A DNA stretch of 7,442 nucleotides, taken from contig DASQSZ010000059.1 in NCBI GenBank assembly GCA_035642125.1, positions 1 through 7,442 on the forward strand, written 5' to 3'. Position numbers and translations under genes: made by a program. The DNA comes from CALAED01 sp937891035. GTDB lineage: Bacteria > Actinomycetota > Actinomycetes > Streptosporangiales > Streptosporangiaceae. Under the pieces are notes generated by a model. It ran no database searches. It was not told where the DNA came from and saw only the letters and a program-made list of their open reading frames with translations. This document shows, piece by piece, positions 1-4,323 of this stretch (its first letter is position 1; each line of letters opens with the position of its first letter).

Positions 1-105
1 GCCCTCGCGGCCGCCGCCGGGGCGTGGTGCGTGCGCGTGCACCGGGTGCGTCCGAACGCCGACGCGGTCCGGGTGGCCGCGGCCCTCCAAGCCGCGCGCG
101 GGTGA
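1..105 (+). CDS. folP: Dihydropteroate synthase, C-terminal end only (partial)
   Basis: Only the last 34 codons and the TGA stop are in the window; the gene begins upstream. The frame reads as a DHPS C-terminus: a G-A-W-C-V-R-V-H segment (residues 7-14 of the fragment) followed by a V-R-P-N-A-D-A-V-R-V-A-A-type helix. This matches the family's closing strand (R-V-H, whose Arg and His contact the pterin pyrophosphate in characterised enzymes) and its last helix. DHPS condenses 6-hydroxymethyl-7,8-dihydropterin pyrophosphate with p-aminobenzoate to give dihydropteroate in the cytoplasm, and is the sulfonamide target. The usual family residue after A-W is Gly; here it is Cys. The call rests on this short tail plus folB and folK just downstream, which makes it secure despite the truncation. 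Confidence 0.85.
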   Translation, partial: ALAAAAGAWCVRVHRVRPNADAVRVAAALQAARG

Positions 106-109
106 CCGG

Positions 110-550
110 ATGGATGACGAGCAGGCCGTCGAACGGGCGAACGCCGAGTTCTACGCCGCGTTCGAAGCCGTCGACCTCGAACGCATGTCTAAGGTGTGGG
201 CGGCAGGGTCATATGCGGCTAGTGTGACGTGTGTGCATCCCGGTTGGCCGATGCTGCGCGGCCGCGCCGAGGTGCTCCGGGCGTGGGCGCTGATCATGGC
301 GAACACCCCGTACATCCAGTTCGTGCTCACCGACGTCAACATCGACGTGCACGGCGACCAGGCCATCGTCACGTGCGGGGAGAACATCCTGACCGCCGAC
401 GACGACACCGAGACCGGCTTCCTGGCCGGAGGCAGTGTGGTGACCACAAATATCTTCGTACGCGACGAGGTGGGTGACTGGCGGCTGTGGCTGCACCACG
501 GTTCGCCCGTGCTCAACAACGTGGCGGACGACGACGAGCCGGAGTCATGA
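110..550 (+). CDS. NTF2-like / SnoaL_3-fold protein of the folate cluster
   Basis: A 146-residue protein starting 4 nt after the folP stop, so almost certainly cotranscribed. It has the shape of the NTF2-like superfamily (SnoaL_3/DUF4440 type): an N-terminal helix with an A-N-A-E-F-Y-A-A-F pattern (10-18), a C-V-H-P-G-W-P-M-L-R-G turn (41-51), a helix with A-L-I-M-A-N-T (59-65), then beta strands ending in W-R-L-W-L-H-H-G-S-P-V-L (124-135). The C-terminus is acidic. Relatives with the same CVHPGWP and HHGSPVL signatures are, from memory, common beside folP/folB/folK in actinomycetes, but I know of no assigned biochemical function. The fold often binds small hydrophobic or heterocyclic ligands, so a role with a pterin intermediate is conceivable. 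The start is the first ATG after folP; no strong Shine-Dalgarno is visible, which suits translational coupling. Confidence 0.85.
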   Translation: MDDEQAVERANAEFYAAFEAVDLERMSKVWAAGSYAASVTCVHPGWPMLRGRAEVLRAWALIMANTPYIQFVLTDVNIDVHGDQAIVTCGENILTADDDTETGFLAGGSVVTTNIFVRDEVGDWRLWLHHGSPVLNNVADDDEPES

Positions 551-582
551 GACGCGGAGCGAGCCCGCCGAGTGAGCGACCT

Positions 583-624
583 ATGAGCATGAGCACCGCC
601 GCGACCGCCGAGCCGGATACGTGA
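583..624 (+). CDS. Possible 13-codon leader ORF before folB
   Basis: In the 70-nt gap between the NTF2-like gene and folB there is an ATG-started mini-ORF encoding M-S-M-S-T-A-A-T-A-E-P-D-T. Its TGA stop lies inside the first possible folB start (GTGA overlap at 621-624) and 2 nt before the preferred folB ATG at 627. This geometry would permit translational coupling or reinitiation onto folB. There is no strong Shine-Dalgarno and no attenuator-like run of codons, so it could equally be chance, or the remnant of a longer upstream start. Treat it as a candidate only. Confidence 0.25.
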   Translation: MSMSTAATAEPDT

Positions 625-626
625 TC

Positions 627-986
627 ATGGATCGGGTGTCGCTGCGCGGGCTGCGGGCCTACGGCCGGCACGGATGCCTGCCCGCCGAGCGCGAACTCGG
701 CCAGGAATTCGTCGTCGATATCGTGCTCGGTTTGGACACGCGGCCGGCCGCAGCCGATGATGATCTGTCGCGTACCGTCGATTATGGAGCACTCGCCGGC
801 CGGCTCGTGGACGTCATCGAGGGGCCGCCGGTCAACCTGATCGAGACGCTGGCCGAGCGGCTCGCGGGCCTATGTCTCGACCACCCGCATGTCGAGGAGG
901 CTGAAGTCATCGTGCACAAGCCGAACGCGCCCATGCCGTACCGGTTCGACGACGTCTCGGTGACGATCCGCCGGTCGCGCCGATAG
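627..986 (+). CDS. folB: Dihydroneopterin aldolase
   Basis: Converts 7,8-dihydroneopterin to 6-hydroxymethyl-7,8-dihydropterin plus glycolaldehyde, the step before FolK, in the cytoplasm. The 119-residue length is normal for the family (about 120). Catalytic and substrate residues are present: Glu21 in the G-R-H-G-C-L-P-A-E-R segment followed by G-Q-E-F-V-V-D, Tyr53 in V-D-Y-G-A-L, Glu73 in N-L-I-E-T-L-A-E (pterin binding), and Lys98 in V-H-K-P-N-A-P-M. With the ATG at 627 these fall exactly on the E. coli numbering (Glu21, Tyr53, Glu73, Lys98). The protein then begins M-D-R-V-S-L-R-G-L, as relatives do, which is why this start is preferred over the in-frame GTG at 621 (two residues longer). 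Upstream GGA is the only weak ribosome site, so coupling to upstream translation is likely. The product is probably an oligomer (tetramer/octamer), as in the family. Confidence 0.96.
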   Translation: MDRVSLRGLRAYGRHGCLPAERELGQEFVVDIVLGLDTRPAAADDDLSRTVDYGALAGRLVDVIEGPPVNLIETLAERLAGLCLDHPHVEEAEVIVHKPNAPMPYRFDDVSVTIRRSRR

Positions 987-1058
987 CCGCCGCCCGACAG
1001 CAAGACAGCGCAAGCAGGCAGCACAAGCAGACAGCAAGAAAGCGACAGCCGAGAGCCG
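985..1058 (+). repeat. T-free spacer with degenerate CAAGCAG/GACAGCAAGA repeats
   Basis: The gap between folB and folK contains 74 consecutive bases without a T (from the end of the folB TAG codon to 1058). Inside it, GACAGCAAGA occurs exactly twice (996-1005 and 1030-1039), with similar flanks (AGCG follows one base after each copy). CAAGCAGGCAGCA (1011-1023) and CAAGCAGACAGCA (1024-1036) are adjacent 13-mers differing at one base, so the block is a degenerate tandem repeat. In RNA it would be U-free, A/C/G-rich and weakly structured, directly upstream of the folK ribosome site. It may be a slippage-derived spacer or an unstructured ribosome or protein loading region. Confidence 0.7.
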
Positions 1059-1072
1059 TCAGGGAGCCGCCA

Positions 1073-1621
1073 ATGACGCAGCCCGACCGTACGCCGACCG
1101 GTGGTCACATGCTGGTCAAGCATCGCACCGTGTTGTCGCTCGGCAGCAACATGGGCGACCGCCTCAACAACCTGCAGGAGGCCGTCGACGCGCTGTTCGA
1201 CGCGCCCGGCCTCGATTTCCTGGCGATGTCGCCGGTGTACGAGACGGCTCCGGTCGGCGGGCCCGAGCAACCCGATTTCCTCAACATCGTCGTGATCGCG
1301 GAGACGCGGCTGACCCCGGAGACGCTGCTCGAACGGGTGCTGAGCATCGAGGACGCCATGGACCGGGTCCGTACGGTCAAGTGGGGGCCGCGCACCCTGG
1401 ACATCGACATCGTCCGCTTCGGCGACGTCACCTCGGCCGACCCGGCCCTGACGCTGCCGCACCCACGGGCGCACGAACGGGCCTTCGTGCTTGTGCCCTG
1501 GTCCGACGTCGAGCCCGACGCCGCGCTCCCCGGGCACGGCTCCGTCGCTGATCTGGCGGCCGCCACCGCGGGCGCTGGGGTGCGGCGCCGAGACGACCTG
1601 AGTCTGCAGCCGCCGGCGTGA
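1073..1621 (+). CDS. folK: 2-amino-4-hydroxy-6-hydroxymethyldihydropteridine pyrophosphokinase (HPPK)
   Basis: Transfers pyrophosphate from ATP to 6-hydroxymethyl-7,8-dihydropterin, giving the substrate of FolP. The 182 residues contain the full HPPK pattern: L-S-L-G-S-N-M-G-D (21-29), the loop V-Y-E-T-A-P-V-G-G (55-63) with Q-P-D-F-L-N (66-71), the signature W-G-P-R-T-L-D-I-D-I-V (104-114) whose Asp110 and Asp112 correspond to the magnesium-binding Asp95/Asp97 of E. coli, and L-P-H-P-R-A-H-E-R-A-F-V-L-V-P-W (128-143). It is longer than E. coli FolK because of a 17-residue N-terminal extension and a short Ala/Arg-rich tail. A good ribosome site (AGGGAG, 1061-1066) sits 6 nt before the ATG, supporting this start over the in-frame ATG at 1109. 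Ahead of the signature, the frequent L-G-R is M-D-R here, a mild deviation. The stop overlaps the next gene's GTG by 4 nt. Confidence 0.97.
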   Translation: MTQPDRTPTGGHMLVKHRTVLSLGSNMGDRLNNLQEAVDALFDAPGLDFLAMSPVYETAPVGGPEQPDFLNIVVIAETRLTPETLLERVLSIEDAMDRVRTVKWGPRTLDIDIVRFGDVTSADPALTLPHPRAHERAFVLVPWSDVEPDAALPGHGSVADLAAATAGAGVRRRDDLSLQPPA

Positions 1622-2097
1622 ACGCCACTCGTCCGACGATCCTGCTCACGGTCTTCGCGGGCGTCGCCGCCATCGTCTGGGGCGTGCTGCGGCTCACCTA
1701 CGCCTCGTTGCCGCCGCTGCCGTGGACCGCGGTTCCCACGCTGTTGCTGCTCGCGCTCGGCGAGATCGTCACGGCGATCAACACGCGCGCCCGCATCCAG
1801 CGCAAGCCCGGCACGACTCCGGTGGAGCCGCTCGTCGTGGCGCGGTTCGTGGCGCTGGCCAAGGCGAGCGCGTACGCGGCCACCGTCTTGGCCGGGGTCT
1901 TTGGCGGCTTCGTGATCTATCTGTCGTCGTCGCTGGACAAGCCCACGCCGCGTCGCGACTTCACGGTCAGCGTCGGGTCGATCGTCGCCGCGCTCGTGCT
2001 CGTGGGCGCGGCGCTGTTCCTCGAGTACTCCTGCCGGGTGCCGAAGGGCCCGGACGATGACGAGGACGGCCGGCGCGAGGCCCAGCCCGGCCACTAG
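1618..2097 (+). CDS. DUF3180 family four-helix membrane protein
   Basis: A 159-residue integral membrane protein of the actinobacterial DUF3180 family; function unknown. Four hydrophobic segments are visible, at about residues 8-26, 37-54, 77-102 and 116-137. A basic R-A-R-I-Q-R-K-P loop lies between helices 2 and 3, followed by the family-like stretch V-E-P-L-V-V-A-R-F-V-A-L-A-K-A-S. The C-terminal tail is charged and hydrophilic (D-D-D-E-D near 145-150). The gene starts at a GTG that overlaps the folK stop (GTGA), so it is the coupled last gene of the folate operon. It is followed by a hairpin and then by the convergent nuoD-like gene. Placement behind folK is, to my knowledge, common in actinomycetes, but nothing in the sequence shows a catalytic site, so a role in folate metabolism or transport is only guilt by association. 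Confidence 0.88.
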   Translation: MNATRPTILLTVFAGVAAIVWGVLRLTYASLPPLPWTAVPTLLLLALGEIVTAINTRARIQRKPGTTPVEPLVVARFVALAKASAYAATVLAGVFGGFVIYLSSSLDKPTPRRDFTVSVGSIVAALVLVGAALFLEYSCRVPKGPDDDEDGRREAQPGH

Positions 2098-2108
2098 GGC
2101 GGCGCCAC

Positions 2109-2148
2109 GGGGCGAGCCCGGTCCCGGTGAGCCCCCGGGCTATTTGTC
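2109..2148. terminator. Hairpin between convergent genes, possible bidirectional terminator
   Basis: In the gap between the DUF3180 stop and the convergent nuoD-like stop, AGCCCGG (2115-2121) pairs perfectly with CCGGGCT (2135-2141) across a 13-nt loop. An alternative 5-bp pairing GGGGC (2109-2113) with GCCCC (2131-2135) overlaps it. On the + strand the stem is followed by ATTTGT, a weak T-rich tract. On the - strand the hairpin begins at the last bases of the nuoD-like stop codon. Position between converging operons fits termination. The T-tract is short, so intrinsic termination is plausible but not certain. Confidence 0.45.
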
Positions 2149-3288
2149 GATGTCGCCGACGACGAAGAACATCGACCCGAGAATCGCGATCATGTCGGCG
2201 ACGAGGTTGCCGGGCAGCAGCTCGGACAGCACCTGGATGTTGTTGAACGAAGCCGAGCGCAGCTTCATGCGCCAGGGCGTCTTCTCGCCGCGCGAGACGA
2301 GGTAGTAGCCGTTGACGCCGAGCGGGCTTTCGGTCCAGGCGTAGGTATGGCCTTCCGGCACCTTGAGCGCCTTCGGCAGCCGTACGTTGATCGGCCCCGG
2401 CGGCAGCTCGGCGAGCCGGGCCAGGCAGGCGTCGGCGAGGTCAAGCGACACCTCGACCTGTTCCAGCAGGCATTCGTAGCGGGCCAGGCAGTCGCCCTCG
2501 GTGCGGGTGACGACCCGTACGCCGAGGTCGCCGTAGGCGAGGTACGGCTCGTCGCGGCGCAGGTCGAACGGCACCCCGGACGCCCGCGCGATCGGCCCGC
2601 TAACGCCGTACTGCATGATCTGCTCGCGGGTGAGCACCCCGATCCCGCGGGTGCGCGCACGGAAGATCTCGTTCCCGCCGATGACGCGTGAGATCTCGGG
2701 CAGCCGCCGGCGGACGCCGGCGACCGCCGCCGCCGCCCGCTCCAGCCAGCCGAGCGGCGCCTCTTCCTTGAGCCCGCCGACCCGGTTGAACATGTAGTGC
2801 ATCCGGCCGCCGGAGATCTCTTCCATCACCCGCTGGAGGCGTTCGCGCTCGTCGAACGCGTAGAAGATCGGTGTGATCGCGCCGAGTTCGAGCGGATAGG
2901 ACCCGAGGAACATCAGGTGGTTCAGCACCCGATTGAGCTCGGCCAGCAGAGTGCGCATCCAGACGGCGCGCTCCGGCACCTCCATGCCGAGCATGCGCTC
3001 GACGGCCAGCACCACGCCCAGCTCGTTGGCGAAGGCCGACAGCCAGTCGTGCCGGTTGGCCAGCACGATGATCTGCCGGTAGTCGCGGACCTCGAACAGC
3101 TTCTCCGCGCCGCGATGCATGTACCCGACGATCGGCTCGGCACCGGTGATGCGCTCGCCGTCGAGGGTGAGCCGCAGCCGGAGCACGCCGTGCGTCGACG
3201 GGTGCTGGGGGCCGACGTTGAGGATCATGTCCTCGGTGGCCAGTTCTTTGGCGCCGGTCCCGATCCCCACGGTCCGCCGGGTGGTCAA
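2140..3288 (-). CDS. nuoD2: Stand-alone NuoD-like protein (complex I 49-kDa subunit paralogue)
   Basis: Belongs to the Complex1_49kDa family (NADH-quinone oxidoreductase subunit D, related to the large subunit of [NiFe] hydrogenases). It is 382 residues from the chosen start, close to the family length, and spans from G-P-Q-H-P-S-T-H-G (26-34) to a C-terminal F-F-V-V-G-D-I-D-K. The alignment to the bovine 49-kDa protein is gapless at a constant offset of 26 over the positions checked. His33 (bovine His59), Arg59 in H-R-G-A-E-K-L (Arg85) and His164 in G-R-M-H (His190, near cluster N2) are retained. The quinone-binding Tyr108 is Trp82, and Asp160 is Glu134. No nuoA-C or nuoE-N genes are nearby, and the adjacent genes are unrelated to respiration except the MidA-like methyltransferase at the right edge. 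From memory, Streptomyces carries a similar second copy annotated nuoD2. The start is TTG at 3288, with GGAG 5 nt upstream (3294-3297), giving M-T-T-R-R-T-V-G-I-G as in relatives. An in-frame ATG at 3390 would add 34 low-complexity residues, and a GTG at 3270 is also possible. Electron-transfer function is uncertain. Confidence 0.9.
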   Translation of the reverse strand: MTTRRTVGIGTGAKELATEDMILNVGPQHPSTHGVLRLRLTLDGERITGAEPIVGYMHRGAEKLFEVRDYRQIIVLANRHDWLSAFANELGVVLAVERMLGMEVPERAVWMRTLLAELNRVLNHLMFLGSYPLELGAITPIFYAFDERERLQRVMEEISGGRMHYMFNRVGGLKEEAPLGWLERAAAAVAGVRRRLPEISRVIGGNEIFRARTRGIGVLTREQIMQYGVSGPIARASGVPFDLRRDEPYLAYGDLGVRVVTRTEGDCLARYECLLEQVEVSLDLADACLARLAELPPGPINVRLPKALKVPEGHTYAWTESPLGVNGYYLVSRGEKTPWRMKLRSASFNNIQVLSELLPGNLVADMIAILGSMFFVVGDIDK

Positions 3289-3434
3289 CAACGCTCCATT
3301 CTGGGCCCCATCGCCTGCTCGGGGCGCTGACGGCTGCCCCTGCCCCTTGACCTGGTGGCCCCGCCTGGTCGCCGCGCCTACGGCGTTCATCGTGTCACGG
3401 CGGCCGGTGTCAGGACTGGGCGGGTTCCGGTCGA

Positions 3435-3458
3435 CTAGTCACCATCGTGGTTGACTAG
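3435..3458. promoter_or_regulatory. Near-perfect inverted repeat, candidate operator
   Basis: CTAGTCACCA (3435-3444) and TGGTTGACTAG (3448-3458) are reverse complements except for one extra base in the right arm, around a 3-nt centre (TCG). The left arm also contains the 8-bp palindrome GACTAGTC (3433-3440). In addition GACTAGTCACCATC (3433-3446) is repeated directly as GACTAGACACATC (3453-3465), 20 bp apart, about two helical turns. This A/T-containing block stands out from its GC-rich surroundings and sits between two divergent genes, which fits a binding site for a dimeric regulator controlling one or both. As RNA it could also form a tight hairpin. The cognate regulator is not in the window. 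Confidence 0.5.
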
Positions 3459-3537
3459 ACACATCATGAACGCGCGTCAAGGTGATCAGCCTCACGAGAG
3501 CGGGCCGAGCCACCAGGATGGCTCGGGCGACCCCGCC

Positions 3538-3543
3538 GGGAGG
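3538..3543 (+). promoter_or_regulatory. Strong Shine-Dalgarno deciding the bPH_2 gene start
   Basis: GGGAGG lies 6 nt before the ATG at 3550, the best ribosome site in the window. It favours 3550 as the start over the in-frame ATG at 3466 (no ribosome site, immediately after the inverted repeat) and TTG at 3451 (inside the repeat). If 3466 were used, translation would probably be leaderless. Confidence 0.6.
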
Positions 3544-3549
3544 CCGCTG

Positions 3550-4323
3550 ATGCGTCCTGACATACGCCCGGAGACGCGCCCGGAGACGCGCCCGGAGACG
3601 CGTCCCGAGATCCGTCCCGAGATCCGCCCGGACCTGCGTCCGGAGATGTTGCCGCCAGGCGCGGCGGGAGCGGGAACGGCAGCGGGCGCCCCCGACTACC
3701 GCACGCGGCCGAGCTTCGCCGGGCCGGCCGGGCCCATCGGCCACCCCGGGCACCCAGGCCATCCAGGGCACACCGGCCATCCCGGGGTCGATCCCCACGG
3801 ACCGGCCCAGGCGGCCGCGGAGAACGGCTCGGGCGATCAGGCGTTCGCGCCGCCCCCCGGCGCGCATTGGACGCCCGTCTCGCCGCGGCTGGCCTGGCAC
3901 CGGCGCATCTCGGTGCTGCTGGCCGGCTTGCTGGCCGCCGCGGCCGGCGGCGCGGCCGTCTGGTGGACGGGCGGCGTCATCGGCGCGGTCGTGTGGGTGG
4001 TGGCCGTCGTCATCTCCTGCGGGCTCGGCTGGGTCATCGCCGAGCTCGGCCAGCGTTCCCTGGGGTACGTCGAGCGCGCCGACGACCTGCTGGTCACCCA
4101 CGGGGTCCTGGTCCGGCGGCTCGTCGTCGTGCCCTACGGCAGGATGCAGTACGTCGACGTCACGGCGGGCCTGCTCGAACGGATGCTCGGCATCGCGACC
4201 GTACGGCTGAACACCGCCGCTGCGGCCACCGACGCCCGCATCCCGGGGCTGCCCGCGGCCGAGGCGGCTCGGCTGCGCGACCGGCTCACCCAACAGGGCG
4301 AGAACAGGGCCATCGGCCTATGA
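3550..4323 (+). CDS. Membrane protein with one bacterial PH domain (bPH_2, YdbS-like) and repetitive N-tail
   Basis: A 257-residue protein in three parts. First comes a disordered, Pro/Gly/Arg-rich cytoplasmic tail (about 1-115) with eight RPxx tetrapeptides (2-33) and five GHP/GHT tripeptides (64-78). Next are two transmembrane helices (about 120-139 and 142-164, the first preceded by W-H-R-R). Last is one bPH_2 domain (about 171-247) with the family pattern V-P-Y-G-R-M-Q-Y-V-D-V (194-204) then L-L-E-R-M-L-G-I-A-T-V-R-L (208-220). Proteins of this kind typically pair with a multi-domain YdbT-like partner, here the overlapping next gene (ATGA). The related B. subtilis ydbS-ydbT operon is controlled by sigma-W and has been linked to resistance to bacteriocin-like compounds; whether that holds in actinomycetes is unknown. 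The start is set by the GGGAGG site; the in-frame ATG at 3466 would add 28 polar residues. No enzyme motif is present; a scaffold or envelope-stress role is inferred. Confidence 0.87.
   Translation: MRPDIRPETRPETRPETRPEIRPEIRPDLRPEMLPPGAAGAGTAAGAPDYRTRPSFAGPAGPIGHPGHPGHPGHTGHPGVDPHGPAQAAAENGSGDQAFAPPPGAHWTPVSPRLAWHRRISVLLAGLLAAAAGGAAVWWTGGVIGAVVWVVAVVISCGLGWVIAELGQRSLGYVERADDLLVTHGVLVRRLVVVPYGRMQYVDVTAGLLERMLGIATVRLNTAAAATDARIPGLPAAEAARLRDRLTQQGENRAIGL
3553..3648 (+). repeat. 12-bp in-frame tandem repeat, 8 units, encoding (RPxx)8
   Basis: Eight consecutive 12-bp units encode RPDI, RPET x3, RPEI x2, RPDL and RPEM. Units 2-4 are identical at DNA level (CGCCCGGAGACG) and units 5-6 are identical to each other (CGTCCCGAGATC), a sign of recent duplication by slippage or unequal exchange. 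Each unit places one Arg and one acidic residue in a Pro-spaced, likely extended chain. Because the period is a multiple of three, copy-number change would not break the frame. Confidence 0.95.
3739..3783 (+). repeat. 9-bp in-frame tandem repeat, 5 units, encoding (GHP)5
   Basis: Five 9-bp units (GGC/GGG-CAC/CAT-CCN) encode GHP, GHP, GHP, GHT, GHP in the tail of the first bPH_2 protein. The units differ at third positions, so this array looks older or more diverged than the RPxx array upstream. Closely spaced histidines in a flexible Gly/Pro chain could bind a metal, or may simply be a spacer. Confidence 0.93.

Larger units (their letters stand above)
3289..3549. promoter_or_regulatory. Divergent intergenic region between nuoD-like and bPH_2 genes
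   Basis: About 260 nt separate the preferred starts of two divergent transcription units, so promoters for both are expected here. No convincing -35/-10 pair could be assigned by eye on either strand. Visible elements are the inverted/direct repeat cluster at 3433-3465, a GTGTCA pair (3392-3397 and 3407-3412), and TTGACT at 3451-3456 within the inverted repeat. The part next to nuoD (3289-3390) is open in the nuoD frame, but its predicted peptide is low-complexity. The part next to the bPH_2 gene (3466-3549) is likewise open from an ATG at 3466 and includes several A/T-ending codons, unlike the core gene. Confidence 0.45.

Noticed and set aside
201..236. Cluster of codons rare for this genome (tca, tat, gct, agt, tgt) with a TAGTGT -10-like hexamer inside the NTF2-like gene
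   Set aside because: The stretch is short, the protein motif around it is conserved, and there is no -35 partner; an internal promoter cannot be supported.
782..2094. Long open frames on the - strand across folB, folK and DUF3180
   Set aside because: They are antisense to three well-recognised genes, have Arg/His-rich low-complexity products, and arise from GC-biased codon use.
2347..3330. Open frames on the + strand opposite the nuoD-like gene
   Set aside because: Antisense shadows of a clear NuoD-family protein; no domain, no ribosome site.
3289..3390. N-terminal extension of the NuoD-like protein to the ATG at 3390
   Set aside because: The extra 34 residues are low-complexity and not typical of the family, and the TTG at 3288 has GGAG 5 nt upstream; kept only as an alternative.
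3553..3783. Tandem repeats as a possible CRISPR array
   Set aside because: Units are 9 and 12 bp, contiguous without spacers, and in frame within a coding gene.
3439..4293. 284-codon open frame on the - strand opposite the first bPH_2 gene
   Set aside because: The product is compositionally biased (Arg/Gly/Asp, with repeat-derived segments) and mirrors the repeats of the real gene; no recognisable domain.
3867..4319. Extending the three-domain bPH_2 gene upstream to an ATG at 3867
   Set aside because: That stretch lies in another frame of the first bPH_2 gene and reads as Arg-rich noise; the ATG at 4320 overlapping the upstream stop is the natural start.
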